From CBDCVN01 sp965223045 (GTDB lineage: Bacteria; Deinococcota; Deinococci; Deinococcales; Trueperaceae): a stretch of DNA of 64,000 nt. A model generated the notes under the pieces. That model searched no databases. It was not told where the DNA came from and saw only the letters and a program-made list of their open reading frames with translations. Positions within the stretch are counted from its first letter, which is position 1, and each line of letters opens with the position of its first letter. The stretch spans positions 806,001 through 870,000 of the forward strand of contig CBDCVN010000013.1 of the NCBI GenBank assembly GCA_965223045.1. Reading direction: 5' to 3'. Below are positions 18,155 through 28,753 of the stretch, one piece after another. The position numbers and the translations under genes were made by a program.

Positions 18155-19429
18155 CTAAAGCCAATAGCCATCTGACTCTTCTACTTTAGGTTTCTCTGAG
18201 TTTATTTCTACTTTATTTGAATTGCCTTCTGAATCAACTGAAATGCTTATGGAGGGAGAAGTTATTAGGTCATTCCAAGTTTCTAGACTAAATATGTTTG
18301 GTAAAACTATGGCTACTTTAGCCTTACCACTATCTTGTGACACCACAATTTGCCAATTAGGATCTTGATAATCAGAAGCTAAAGTAAGTTTAGGCTCTTG
18401 TGCATTCATAAGTTGCCACATTAGAGCAGCTGCTTCTTCTTGATTTGGCAAAGAACCCTCTGCTAAAGGTGTTTTGGGGAGAACTGGATTTAAACTACCT
18501 AACAATATGGCTAGGCTGCAGGTAGTTATTATGCTTAGAATGTGCCAATGTTTAGGAGTGGCTGTGAATCCTTTAAAAGCTAATATTTCTTTTAAGCGTA
18601 CTTCTAAGGGAGGAGTTTTTACCATTAGAGCAGGTGTTTTGTTGTGAATCTGAGCCATGCTAATTAACATGCTGGCATATCCTGAGGGCTTTACACCAGA
18701 AGTTAACACTTTAATATCACAGGCTTTTTCTCGCTCGAGCCTAAGTTGCCAAGCCAAAACCCAAGCTAAAGGATTGAACCAATAGAAAGCACAAACAAGC
18801 AAAGTAAAAACTTGCACTAACCAGTCACCACGTTTTATATGGGCAAGTTCATGTAAAAAGATCATACGACATTGCTCTTGCGACCAATTCAAAGCACATT
18901 CAGGTAAGATGATTTTAGGTTTCCAAAAACCCCAAGTCATAGGAGTAGTGATATTGGAATTTATAAATAGATTCACAGAGCGCCTAAGTTTCATGTTTTT
19001 TTGCAACTCAGTTAATTGTAGTTGTAATCTTGAGCTATCTAGCAATGAGACCTTTTTTGAAAGATGGCATACTTTATAGATTCCTAAACCTAAACGTCCT
19101 AGTAGAAAGATAGCTCCTAAAAGCCAAATACTCATTATCATTAACCACAACAATTGGGAAGTAGAGGAGATCTCTGTGTTTAGAACTGGTGCTAACTCGT
19201 TAGCAACTAACAAATTTTTAGGCAAGGTCAAATTTAAGGGGGGTAGAAACAAGTTTAGAAATGGCAATAACCCAATGCCCAAAATCCCTCCCAATAATAA
19301 AGTATATCTAAAATCCTGTGCAGCACGAAAAGCAAAATTTAAGCCAAATAAAATAACTAGACATAAAGTTGATTTTAAAGCTATACCAACAAACCATCCT
19401 AAAAACACAGTTTCTCCCCAGACACTCAT
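18155..19429 (-). CDS. BlaR1/MecR1-like M56 membrane metallopeptidase
   Basis: The 424 residues have several N-terminal transmembrane helices (about 10-55, 85-110), then the zinc motif HELAHIKRGDW near residue 190, another membrane pair (FTLLVCAFYWFNPLAWVLAW), and an extracytoplasmic C-terminal part of about 130 residues without the penicillin-binding sensor domain of true BlaR1. In M56 systems the peptidase cleaves the cognate BlaI-type repressor on sensing an outside signal. Its ATG overlaps the blaI stop codon (TAATG), implying coupling. The ligand is unknown. Confidence 0.88.
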   Translation of the reverse strand: MSVWGETVFLGWFVGIALKSTLCLVILFGLNFAFRAAQDFRYTLLLGGILGIGLLPFLNLFLPPLNLTLPKNLLVANELAPVLNTEISSTSQLLWLMIMSIWLLGAIFLLGRLGLGIYKVCHLSKKVSLLDSSRLQLQLTELQKNMKLRRSVNLFINSNITTPMTWGFWKPKIILPECALNWSQEQCRMIFLHELAHIKRGDWLVQVFTLLVCAFYWFNPLAWVLAWQLRLEREKACDIKVLTSGVKPSGYASMLISMAQIHNKTPALMVKTPPLEVRLKEILAFKGFTATPKHWHILSIITTCSLAILLGSLNPVLPKTPLAEGSLPNQEEAAALMWQLMNAQEPKLTLASDYQDPNWQIVVSQDSGKAKVAIVLPNIFSLETWNDLITSPSISISVDSEGNSNKVEINSEKPKVEESDGYWL

Positions 19430-19809
19430 TACCTTCCCTCTTTTCTAGCATCATCTATAAGTTTTGACAGCCGTTCTAATTGCTCTTGATTCAAATTTGC
19501 TTCTGGCATATTTATTAAAGTAGTGACGGCCTGTTCGGCAGAACCTGCAAAGAATGTATCCAGCACATTCCTTAAAACACTGTGGCTGGTCTTGTCCTTA
19601 TTAAGGGTAGGTTTATAGAGGTAACTTGTACCTCTTTGTTCATGTAAGACATAACCCTTGTTTTCTAGCACTTTCAAAAGAGCCCTAACAGTAGAGTAGC
19701 TTGGTGGTTCAGTCATATTATTCAAGACATCATTTACAGTAACCTTTCCCAAACGAAAAATAATGTCCATAATTTGCCGTTCGCGACGACTTAATTTCTC
19801 TAGTTTCAT
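19429..19809 (-). CDS. BlaI/MecI/CopY-family transcriptional repressor
   Basis: The 126 residues contain a winged helix (residues 1-75, LSRRERQIMDIIFRLGKVTV and YSTVRALLKVLENKGYV) and a C-terminal dimerisation part, as in BlaI. It presumably represses its own operon (blaI - M56 - HtrA) by binding the two dyads overlapping its promoter. AGGTGA stands 5 nt before the ATG. The first gene of the operon; stop and next start overlap by one base. Confidence 0.92.
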   Translation of the reverse strand: MKLEKLSRRERQIMDIIFRLGKVTVNDVLNNMTEPPSYSTVRALLKVLENKGYVLHEQRGTSYLYKPTLNKDKTSHSVLRNVLDTFFAGSAEQAVTTLINMPEANLNQEQLERLSKLIDDARKEGR

Positions 19810-19826
19810 AATTTCACCTAAAAGTT

Positions 19827-19865
19827 GTGCTAGAAATTTAGCACTTTAATGCTAAAAAAATAGCA
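19827..19865. promoter_or_regulatory. Two operator-like dyads for the BlaI-type repressor
   Basis: GTGCTA (19827-19832) with TAGCAC (19839-19844), and TGCTA (19850-19854) with TAGCA (19861-19865). The second overlaps the -10 box, so bound repressor would block RNA polymerase. The motif differs from the classical TACA/TGTA half sites of BlaI/MecI. Confidence 0.65.
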
Positions 19866-19885
19866 CCTTTTTATTGAGTTGTCAA
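19857..19885 (-). promoter_or_regulatory. Promoter of the blaI operon
   Basis: On the minus strand TTGACA (19885-19880), 17-bp spacer, TATTTT (19862-19857). Confidence 0.7.
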
Positions 19886-20003
19886 GGACACCAAATGCAT
19901 TATTAAACACTCAAGATCCGGCTACAGGCCTTATGGGCATCAAATTACCTTGAGCACTCCTTGTCCTAACAAACTTAACAAACCATAAGTTATAAAGGTT
20001 GCA

Positions 20004-20858
20004 GTGAATCTTTATGGAAAGAGTGATAATGGCCATGTGAGAAATTCAATACTACTAGCTTTAATTATTGTATGGGGTTTTTCTTTACTGTTTGCAAGCT
20101 ATGGTCAGCGTGGGCAAAACTCTACAAAAGACAAAACTAGAATCCAACTCAACAAATACTACAACTATGTACATTTTCAGCCAGAATGGGATAGTTATCC
20201 CAGAAACATCTTGTTTGATGTGACTACACAATGGATAAGAGATGAATATGACTTATCTAAGTCAGGGCATGAAAAATTGCAGCAAGGGGGGGCACAACAA
20301 AGAGTCAACCAATTACAGTACCTCGAGGGCAAAGGGTATCTCGAGGTAAAATATGACTATATTGATTGCTCCTATCAGTGGATACACTACGCACGATATG
20401 GAACAGACATGGTGGTTTCCCAACTGGATTATATGTCGGGGAAGCAGACTGAGCCTAACAACTTTACATCATTTTCCAAGGTCTCAGGTCCTGATAGGGG
20501 AGACTCACTTGAATTAAATATAAATGGTGGGTACTCTCAATTCATTCCAATTTGCACATCTAAAGACGAGGCGTCGTTTGATTACGGGGTAAGAGTTGAT
20601 GACAAAGATATGTACTTTGATGTGTACTTCGTGCCCTCAGTTCAGGAAAGGCATAACTTTCACTATAATAGCACTGCTTTTACTCATTATAAAGATGAGG
20701 AATGCTTTGGCAAAAATTATCAAAGTTATAGTGGAACATGCAGTGTGGATAAAGATGGAGGGCTGTTAATAGTTGTTCCAGATGAACTTAAAAGGTCATT
20801 GACTAGAGTCACAGTAAAGCTAAAGGAAAATCTGACAAACGAAAACTTGGCAAGATAA
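20004..20858 (+). CDS. Secreted hypothetical protein
   Basis: The 284 residues start at GTG with AAGG 5 nt upstream. One hydrophobic segment (about 16-32, ILLALIIVWGFSLLFAS) is a signal peptide or anchor. The rest is rich in Tyr, Asp and Asn, with a few cysteines (CSY, ICTSKDE, EECFG, TCSVD) that could form disulfides. No family recognised. It precedes the PKD and zincin genes on the same strand and may belong with them as a surface or secreted set. Two CTCGAG sites lie 12 bp apart within it. Confidence 0.6.
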   Translation: MNLYGKSDNGHVRNSILLALIIVWGFSLLFASYGQRGQNSTKDKTRIQLNKYYNYVHFQPEWDSYPRNILFDVTTQWIRDEYDLSKSGHEKLQQGGAQQRVNQLQYLEGKGYLEVKYDYIDCSYQWIHYARYGTDMVVSQLDYMSGKQTEPNNFTSFSKVSGPDRGDSLELNINGGYSQFIPICTSKDEASFDYGVRVDDKDMYFDVYFVPSVQERHNFHYNSTAFTHYKDEECFGKNYQSYSGTCSVDKDGGLLIVVPDELKRSLTRVTVKLKENLTNENLAR

Positions 20859-20946
20859 TGAGAACAACGTACATTTTGAGTTAGAAATTTGCAAAAATAT
20901 GCTAGCATTGATCATGCAACACGTCACGGAGGTGGTTCGCTATAAA

Positions 20947-21916
20947 ATGCTTAAAGTATTTGTGTACAGCTAGTTTTCTAGCTATTTTTCTTCTAGGGTT
21001 ATTTCCAGCATTTACCCAGTCAAGTAATAATGGACCAAAAATTATTAGTCTAAATGTTGACAAAACAAGTGGAGATGAAGGAGAAATTTTTTCCTTTACA
21101 GCAGAATTAGCTGGATCTGATGGGGACTTGTATCTCTACAGTTGGGATTTTGGTGATGGCACACGCATTGTCAATCGGGACAACTTGCAAGCTTACAAGC
21201 ACCGCTTTGAAAAGGAAGGAGATTTAACTGTTACTTTGACAGTTACTAATTCAGATGGGCAAAGTGATACAAAATCAGTAATTGTAAAAGTAGCTAATGT
21301 ACCACCTGAAATCATAGCTATCGATAGGAAAGGTGCACCTATAAAGAATCAACCTTTGAAATTTATTGCTCATGTCTTTGATATTGATGATCTGACATAC
21401 ACTTGGGATTTTGGTGATGGAACAACTAAAGGGCCTATAAAAGACCGAAGCCACATCGAATACACCTATAAACAAGATGGAAGATATACACTCGAGCTCA
21501 CAGTTAACGATGGTATAGATGAAACAAAATTTGAAGAAACCATTGTAGTAGGTCAAGGTTTAGAGTTCACGGTGAGTGGTGACTTGAGTTTCTCCTATGA
21601 AAGCAAGCAAGATAAACAGGATTTTTATCTTACAGGGTTGCCCGTCTCAACAGGTTCAGATGGAGATTTAAGCTACCGTTTAGATCTTGATGCTGCCCTT
21701 AATAGTGAAAATGCAGCTGTAGGTGATGGATCATGCTTGATAACTTTTGGGAATCATTTCGGGTTTACTGAAGGAGAGTTTTACCTTAAGCTAAGCAGCG
21801 CACCCCATAACATTCTGAATACTGGAATTACGCACCCCTTAAAAAGTCTTTCACAAACAAAGTATTCCTGCATATACCTTTCTAAAGATGTGTGTAGGAA
21901 TGATTTATTCTCTTAG
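20947..21916 (+). pseudogene. PKD-domain secreted protein with an apparent 1-nt frameshift at the start
   Basis: The main frame (20960-21916, 318 residues) contains two PKD domains, each with the WDFGDGT motif (about residues 55 and 152). In this frame the only start is TTG with no ribosome site. ATG 20947, behind GGAGG (14 nt), is one base out of frame; losing one T of the TTT at 20959-20961 would give MLKVLCTASFLAIFLLG, a perfect signal peptide. So either a real frameshift or a sequencing error. PKD domains mediate extracellular binding. The region after the stop up to 22128 has short open stretches in other frames, so the gene may once have continued into the zincin gene downstream. Confidence 0.6.
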
Positions 21917-24900
21917 AGCGTAAACTCTTTTCCAGACAGGTTGAGGTATTATCTGACAAAAAGTATAAGTGTGGAATTACCCCAAAAAGTTTTTAGAGGC
22001 ATTTTGAGGTGGGTAAGATTACTGTGCAGGAAATAGTAAAAAACGATTTTGCGTCAGAGGCACATCTTATGGCATGTGGTCGGCAAAAACCCTTATCTAG
22101 ATGAGTAATTAGAGCCTGCGTAATTCCAGTGAATAGAGGTACTTTTGCTGTGCTGCCAAAAGAAGACTCTGTTGCCGGAAATCCAGATAATCCCTATGAA
22201 AAAGAACTTGCTAATCCAAAAGCTTTCTTTGCATATATGGAATACCACTCTGATGCATTTGACTCAGGTTCCACTTGGTTTGATGCAAGATCAGGCACCG
22301 TAGACATTAGCTACTTTGATGGCGAGCGTATAGAAGCAAGTTTTAATATAAACATGATAGAATTTGACCTTAACACTCGAGATCCAAGTCACTTTAACTA
22401 TCGCCCACCTAAACACATACAAGTTAATGGACGCTTTATTCACAACCTAAAGCATTCTTTACGTAAAAATGCTGAGGTCTTTGGTGATTATTACCTTTGT
22501 CGAAGTGATACTACACTTCAAGTTGCTGATCATACACCTATAACAAATGGCGAAAATGCTGATTATGAGCGCAAAAGTTATTTGGATAAAGAAGCCAAAA
22601 TAGAGTTTATATTTGATCAGCCTGTCAATGCTGAGAGCCTAGAAGGTAATGTTATCCTCGAGGTACACAAAACAAAGCCTTCAAGTCCAGCCCGGCCTTC
22701 TGTTAATCTCGAGAGCCTAAAAAATGACCTCTTTCTAAGTGTGTACCAACCACTACCACCTATAAATTTATCTCAACCGTTTAAACAAATTACAGGGAAA
22801 ATTGAAGAGGTTAACAATAAAACATTTCGCTTTATCCCAGACAAAGATTTATTAGATGGTGTGTATTATAATATGACCATTCTAGGTGGTTCAACAGGTG
22901 TGAAAGGGCAAAATGGTAGTATTCTAGAGGAAGATTATAAGTGGCAATTCTCAACTATTGTTGAAGTAAACAATATTGAAGCCCATGTTTATCAAGTCAT
23001 TCGAGATGCCCAGCTTGTACCTTCTAAACCCACCCTAACTAGAGTTTATGTAGCATGGAAACAAAAAGATGACCTGCCTAAAGAGTCACAAGTAGAATCT
23101 TTTTCTGCAGATGTTACGGTAAAAAATAGCACCACCCCCATTAATGAATACAAAACACAAGAATTCTTAATTAGAAGGCCAGATAAATTTACTAAAGAGG
23201 ATAAGAAATTTGCCCGTGACAGCTATAATTTCTTTGGTTGGCGTCCTACTCAAAGAGGGGGTAGTTCAGAAATAATAGTTACTCTAGAACCAAAAGACCA
23301 AAATAGAGATGAGCCTAAAGATTTTGAGAGCAACCGACCTTTAACCGTGCAACACTGGGATAAATCCCCTACTTTAACAATTGATTACTACTTTTTGAAA
23401 ACTGGTCAATGGATCACGGGGGTACCAGAAAAAGACAAAAATTTAGGACACCAAGTAGTACAACAGGGGGCAATTTTCACAACACAAAACTTCCCTGTGG
23501 TTAAAACTCATTCTAGATTTAAAGGTGAGTTGATTATTAAGAATGAACTTCACTCTATAATCCGTAAGAGAGATAAGAAAAATAAAGAATACCTATACGG
23601 GTTTAGGAAACCTGCTTTGGCTGGTGCGTTTAGTCTTTTACCTTTTAGTAGACCCTTCAGAACTGATAGATTTGTTGCTGAAAGACTCCTTAGTGCAACT
23701 AAGCAAAGCAATGCAGATCTTGTTATTGGTTTGGTGCCTATAACGCTTCAAATTAATTTGTTAGGAATTATGTATGCATTTACTGAGGAGTTTTACCTGC
23801 ATGGAGGTGAGAGAGTAGCTTTGATATTTATAGATGATAAAATTAGTCAAGAATCTTTTTCGAACACTTTTGCACATGAAGTAGGTCATGCCTTTCAGTT
23901 ATGTCATGCGATAAGTGAAAATGACGATCGTGGTTGTGTTAAAGAGGCTTTGAATATTTCTGGGTTTAAAATTGCAGATAGTGGGCTTCATGGCTGGAAT
24001 AAGGTCCTAGGCTTGTCTTCATTGGACGTAAACGCTGATTTTATAGAACTTAATGCGGAAGGAGATAATTTATCCCCTTTGATGATACCTGGAGGTGATG
24101 AATTAACTGTCCATAGCGCATTAGAAGGGTTTATTACTAACGATCATTATCTACGCTTATTTGAAACAGTTCCTTCATATATTGCATTTAGTGGCAGTAA
24201 CAATTTTTTTGCAACACAGCCACCAAGCACCTTTCTAACTCAGAGTTCAATATCAAAAAATAATTTACTTATTGCTAATAAACAACACATGTATTTATCC
24301 GGAGATACTCCTTTATTTAATACATACGAAGACAACTCTCATTTAGTATCAGCAAATTCACTAAATACTTTTTTTGCTCAAGGTTCAGAATCAATAGACT
24401 ATCTACTTGTTACAGGTTTTGTTGACGAAACAAACAACGCAGCTGTTATAGAGCCATTACGCTTTTTAGAAACGACCACTTTAGAAGGGGGTAGTGGTTC
24501 TTACACCCTAGAGCTTCAAGATACTAGTGGTACAGTTCTTTCATCTCATGCCTTTGAAACCTTTTTATCAATTGCTTCACACGGTCCACCTTCAGAGGGC
24601 CCATTAATGTTTAACCTTACTGTTCCCTACAATCCAAAGACTGATCGGGTAGTAGTCAAGCAAGGCGAAAATCTCCTAGCTGAGCGCATTCGCAGCCCAA
24701 ACACACCAGAGGTAAGTTTACTTACAGCTTTACCCAATGCCGAATTGCAAACTAGTATTACTTGGCAAGGTAGTGACGCTGATGGAGACGAGCTTTATTA
24801 CGACCTTTACTACAGTCCAAATGGTTTTGATGACTGGCGTCCTATGGCTTTTGGAGTAAGGGAAACTTCACTGGATATAGATCCATCAGTGCTCGAGCCC

Positions 24901-25734
24901 GGACCTTCACCCAAACTTAAATTAGTTGCCTCAGATGGTTTTAACCAGACTGAGGTTGTTACCAATGTTACCTTAGCTAGTGAAGTCCAAATCTTAGCTT
25001 CCTTACCTAGTGAGGGTGAATCCTTAGACACTAGGGAAAGTGTTCTGGTTTTCTTTAATACAGAGCTTGATCCAGAAACCCTCACACAAGATAGTTTTGT
25101 ACTTAAAGATGAGCAAGGGAATACAGTGGAAGCTGAGCTTAGTTATGATCAAGCTGCACGTACTGCTATGCTCACACCTTTGAGTGTGCTCGAGCCCCTA
25201 AATACCTATAAGGTAACTCTAAGCAACCTAGTTGATCTTTATGGCAATGCCTTACCAGAGAGCTTGAATTGGTCATTTGAAACAACCGAGGCTGTACCTA
25301 CCCTTGCTCAAATTCATCAGCTTTCTGAAGGGGAAATTGATGGAGAATTAACAGATTTAAGTCAGTCTAGTGTAAGCTTACCTGAAGCCTGTGCAGGCAT
25401 TTCAAGTGACCTTATCATTCCTTTTGTACCTGAAGATAGCGAACTTGTTTCTATTAATCAAGAAGATGGTTGCCAGCTAGAGATAAATTCAACCTTAGGC
25501 TTCAATAGTGCTCGAGCACATATAGAAACAACGATTATAAAAAACCGTTACCGTCTAACTCAAAATACCCAAAACAACAAAGATGGTAGGCAATCTACTT
25601 TTATTTCGTTCGAAAGCGATGTTTTATTAGGACGCAAGTTGTATCGAAAAAACGCCATTTTCACTTTCAAAAACACTGTTACCAAAGCCAGTATCACCAC
25701 TTTTCTACTTTTTTCAAGTAGCCACAGCATATCA

Positions 25735-25763
25735 TTGACAAAATAGGGATATATTTTTATAGT
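25735..25763 (+). promoter_or_regulatory. Promoter of the IS1634-like transposase
   Basis: TTGACA (25735-25740), 17-bp spacer, TATAGT (25758-25763), only 9 nt before the GTG start. TAGCCATAGTGGCTA around the start forms a small hairpin enclosing the start codon. Confidence 0.7.
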
Positions 25764-25772
25764 GTAGCCATA

Positions 25773-27422
25773 GTGGCTACTACAAACAATATGCACCTAG
25801 AGATCCAGTATGCGAATACAGATAAGCCAGTAGGAGTAATACGTAGCAGCTATCGTGAAGATGGAAAAATAAAACACAAACAATTCGGAAGGATAACAGG
25901 ACAAACTCTAGAGCAACTTAAAATGTTACAGCTAACCTTTCGTAATGAGGTTATTGCTAAAAGTAATCCAAAAGCTGTACAAATAGTAGGCAGTAAAGAA
26001 TATGGAGCAAGTCATACGATATTGTCAATGATTAAGGAAATAGGATTAGATAAGGCAATGTATTCACAACCCCAGCCATGGGTGAGTAACATAAGCGCGA
26101 TGATAATAGGTAGGATAATATTTGCTGGAAGCAAGTTAGCATTATGCAATCAATATAATAATAGTAGTCTTTGGGAACAATGTGGAGTAGAAGGAAGACC
26201 AGATGTAAGAAAACATTGTTATGAGGCATTAGATAGACTGCTAGCAAGACAAAAAGGAATTCAGAAGAAGTTAGCCAAGAAACATCTCAAGAATGGAAAT
26301 CTTGTACTATATGATGTCACGAGCAGTTATTTGGAAGGCCAATACACAAATAGCGAATTGGTAAAATATGGATATAACCGAGACGGGAAGAAGAAACATG
26401 AACAAATAGTAATAGGATTAATATGTAATGGAGAAGGTTGTCCAGTAGGAGTAGAAGTTTTCAAGGGAAATACTAAGGATCAGACAACAGTTTCAAACAA
26501 GATAGGAGAACTAAAAGAGACGTATGAAATAAAGCAAGCGATATTTGTAGGGGATAGAGGAATGGTAACAGAAGCAATAGCAGAAGAATTAGAGGAAAAA
26601 GGTGTAAAGACAATAGGAGCACTAACAAGGGCTGGAATACATAAACTAATAGAAAAAGGAATAATAAAGCCATCTGAGTTCAATGAAAAGAAGATAACAG
26701 AGGTAGTAAACGCTGAAAATCCAAGTAGAAGATACTGTTTATGCAAAAACCCTGAATCAGCAAAACGAGATGCAAAAACGAGAGAAAAACTGATTGAACT
26801 GACGACTGAGGAGCTTGAAGAAATAGCAAACTACAAGCAAAAAACAACTGTAGAGGTATTGGGAGCACGAGTAGGAAAAGTGCTACAGAAATACAAAATG
26901 GGTAAATATATTAGTTGGAAAGTAACAGGAGATAATAAAGAAAAGGAATCAACCAAACATAAGCTGTTATGGAGTAAAAAAGAAGGGGCAATAGCAAAAG
27001 CTAAGGATCTAGATGGATGTTATGTAATAACAACCAAAGTAGATGAAAAAACGATGGACAAAGAAGAGGTTGTGACTAGCTACAAGAAACTAGAGCAAGT
27101 AGAAAAAGCATTCCGCAATTTAAAAACAGTGCAGTTAGAAATGCGACCTGTGTATCATAATCTAGATCATCGTATCAAAGCACATGTATTTTTATGTATG
27201 CTAGCGTATTATGTGCAGTGGCACATGCAAAAACGATTAGGACCATTGTTCAAGAAGGACAAAAAAGGATGGGAAAGAAGATGGACGTTTGTACAAGTAA
27301 TAGAAACACTGAAAACAATCACCAGAAATAGAATTGAAACAAATGGAATGTCTTTTTATCGGAACACTGTTCCAGACGAAGAGCAAAAATATATCTTAGA
27401 CCTGATGGGGGTCGAGATGTAG
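25773..27422 (+). CDS. IS1634-family transposase
   Basis: The 549 residues match IS1634-type DDE transposases: Asp in LVLYDVTSSYLEG, Asp in IFVGDRGMV, Glu in the YKKLEQVEKAFRNLKTVQ segment followed by RPVYHN. GTG start; no Shine-Dalgarno, and the transcript should be nearly leaderless. Intact, so likely functional. Its codon use lacks the CTCGAG signature of surrounding genes. Confidence 0.92.
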   Translation: MATTNNMHLEIQYANTDKPVGVIRSSYREDGKIKHKQFGRITGQTLEQLKMLQLTFRNEVIAKSNPKAVQIVGSKEYGASHTILSMIKEIGLDKAMYSQPQPWVSNISAMIIGRIIFAGSKLALCNQYNNSSLWEQCGVEGRPDVRKHCYEALDRLLARQKGIQKKLAKKHLKNGNLVLYDVTSSYLEGQYTNSELVKYGYNRDGKKKHEQIVIGLICNGEGCPVGVEVFKGNTKDQTTVSNKIGELKETYEIKQAIFVGDRGMVTEAIAEELEEKGVKTIGALTRAGIHKLIEKGIIKPSEFNEKKITEVVNAENPSRRYCLCKNPESAKRDAKTREKLIELTTEELEEIANYKQKTTVEVLGARVGKVLQKYKMGKYISWKVTGDNKEKESTKHKLLWSKKEGAIAKAKDLDGCYVITTKVDEKTMDKEEVVTSYKKLEQVEKAFRNLKTVQLEMRPVYHNLDHRIKAHVFLCMLAYYVQWHMQKRLGPLFKKDKKGWERRWTFVQVIETLKTITRNRIETNGMSFYRNTVPDEEQKYILDLMGVEM

Positions 27423-27575
27423 CCATTTTTTATAAAAAATAATTTCACCCTAAAACCTCAAATAGCACGGGATTTTAGGGGTCAAAAACCCTACTTTTTG
27501 ATGACAAAATGCGTTAGGAGAAATACAAATTGAAGAAGATACCCCCCTCTTACTAACCTTTAAGTTTTTACAGCC

Positions 27576-28448
27576 CTAGTAGTATTCGATTGTTCGGTAA
27601 AGCGTTAATTGTGGCTCAGAAATACCCCCGAAGTCCTCGAGTTGAACTTGTTTAATCCAGTTACCTACATCATCAAATTCATACTCATAACGGTACGCAG
27701 GTGTGAAGCCCTCCATTTCAAAACTTTCGTTTAGCACAAGACCAGCATTGTCATATTCATAGCTGGTCTTGGTGCTGCCATCAGAGGTGTGTCCTATTGA
27801 CTCAATAATATTATCTTGTTCATCTAAACTAACGATGTCTCGAGATACTACCGATCCATCCTCTGCATAATAAATCTGCTCAAATACACGACCCTGCCCA
27901 CTGAAAATCACTTCGCTCAAAAGGGTGGTATCAGCACTCGTTTGAGTTTGCTTGGTGAGGTTACCCTCATCATTATAATTTGATTCTAAGCGAGTTACTA
28001 TAGCAGTTCCCTGATAATGTTCTAGAAGTTTCTCTTTACCCATTTCGTTATAAATATAAAGCTGCTGCTGTACTACATTACCTTCAGCATCATATGTAAC
28101 TTCTTCAGTTAGTTGATTACCTTCATTATATCGGTAAAGTGTTTGTTGCAAAGTTTCTTCATTAACGTCCAAAATTTGTTTAGAGAGAGGCTGTTCATTT
28201 TGATTATAAGTTGTAACTGCTTTAGATCGTAAAGAACCATCTCTGTAATTGTAGCTGTAGAGTGTTGATTCATTTAGGTGACCTGATTCATTGAAAAGAA
28301 GTTCTTGTTTGATTCTACGCCCAGAATCATCTAATTCCTCTTCTATAAGCACTTGTTTAACTGAACCAATATAGTTAGATAAAATATTGTTTGATTGTGC
28401 TAAACAAAGACTAAAAACAACTATAAATAGTGTCAGATAGATTTTCAT
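27576..28448 (-). CDS. Secreted protein with YD/RHS-like beta repeats
   Basis: The 290 residues have a signal peptide (MKIYLTLFIVVFSLCLAQS) and then repeated short strands of the type YNEGNQLTEEVTYDAEGNVV and YNDEGNLTKQTQT, spaced about 20-25 residues, as in RHS/YD-like beta-sheet proteins. AGGAGC precedes the ATG by 6 nt. The role is not known; such sheets occur in surface or toxin-carrier proteins, but the protein is too short for an RHS toxin shell. Its stop overlaps the restored stop of the zincin gene through the palindrome CTAG. Confidence 0.65.
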   Translation of the reverse strand: MKIYLTLFIVVFSLCLAQSNNILSNYIGSVKQVLIEEELDDSGRRIKQELLFNESGHLNESTLYSYNYRDGSLRSKAVTTYNQNEQPLSKQILDVNEETLQQTLYRYNEGNQLTEEVTYDAEGNVVQQQLYIYNEMGKEKLLEHYQGTAIVTRLESNYNDEGNLTKQTQTSADTTLLSEVIFSGQGRVFEQIYYAEDGSVVSRDIVSLDEQDNIIESIGHTSDGSTKTSYEYDNAGLVLNESFEMEGFTPAYRYEYEFDDVGNWIKQVQLEDFGGISEPQLTLYRTIEYY

Positions 28449-28456
28449 TTTTGCTC

Positions 28457-28708
28457 CTAGATCCGTACTTCACATTCAGAAAAAGCTACTGGGGAAACCT
28501 CTTCCCCTAGTTTTACAACAAAGATTGCCTTATGATTAGGTTGCTGTACAGTGTTTAAGTGATAAATTGGTGGTGTGGAGGGAATAGTCAACATATTTTC
28601 AGCAGTTTTTATGCTAGCAAGCTTTACTTGCTTTTGCAATTTTCGAAATATGATAATGTAGCTCTTGTCCCTCTTGACATTCTCTAAACAAGCCCTTAAG
28701 CTAAACAA
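28457..28708 (-). CDS. Doubtful small ORF upstream of the YD-repeat gene
   Basis: 83 codons from a TTG without a ribosome site, ending 8 bp before the next ATG. The C-terminal part (KAIFVVKLGEEVSPVAFSEC) looks protein-like, the N-terminus does not. It may be a fragment of a decayed gene. Confidence 0.25.
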   Translation of the reverse strand: MFSLRACLENVKRDKSYIIIFRKLQKQVKLASIKTAENMLTIPSTPPIYHLNTVQQPNHKAIFVVKLGEEVSPVAFSECEVRI

Positions 28709-28753
28709 AGCTCAAAAATGAGCTAAATGATTGAAATTTTTTAGTAGGTAAAC

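Larger units (their letters stand above)
25633..27513 (+). mobile_element. IS1634-like insertion sequence, complete, 1881 bp, 6-bp target duplication
   Basis: Ends are imperfect inverted repeats (CGCAAGTTGTATCGAAAAA on the left, CGCATTTTGTCATCAAAAA read inward on the right). It is flanked by TTAGGA at 25627-25632 and 27514-27519. The ends were fixed by comparison with the deleted relative at 58361-58896. One transposase gene fills it. No CTCGAG site is present. Confidence 0.9.
22129..27579 (+). pseudogene. Large secreted zincin-type protein interrupted by an IS1634-like element
   Basis: The frame from GTG 22129 to 25632 (1168 codons) continues after the IS at 27520-27579; joining them gives about 1187 residues ending LLGEIQIEEDTPLLLTFKFL-QP. 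Features: a zinc-protease motif HEVGHAFQLCH near residue 583, Ig-like regions, and a Big_5-like domain (LPSEGESLDTRESVLVFFNT, LSNLVDLYGNALPESLNWSF) near 960-1060. There is no signal peptide or ribosome site at 22129, so the 5' end may be missing. As found, translation would run into the IS and end at 25746 with 38 foreign residues. Several CTCGAG sites mark it as native. The restored stop overlaps the convergent gene by CTAG. Confidence 0.8.

Noticed and set aside
25633..25746. Last 38 residues of the zincin frame as a real C-terminus
   Set aside because: The DNA matches the IS left end at 58896 and the true C-terminus lies beyond the IS.
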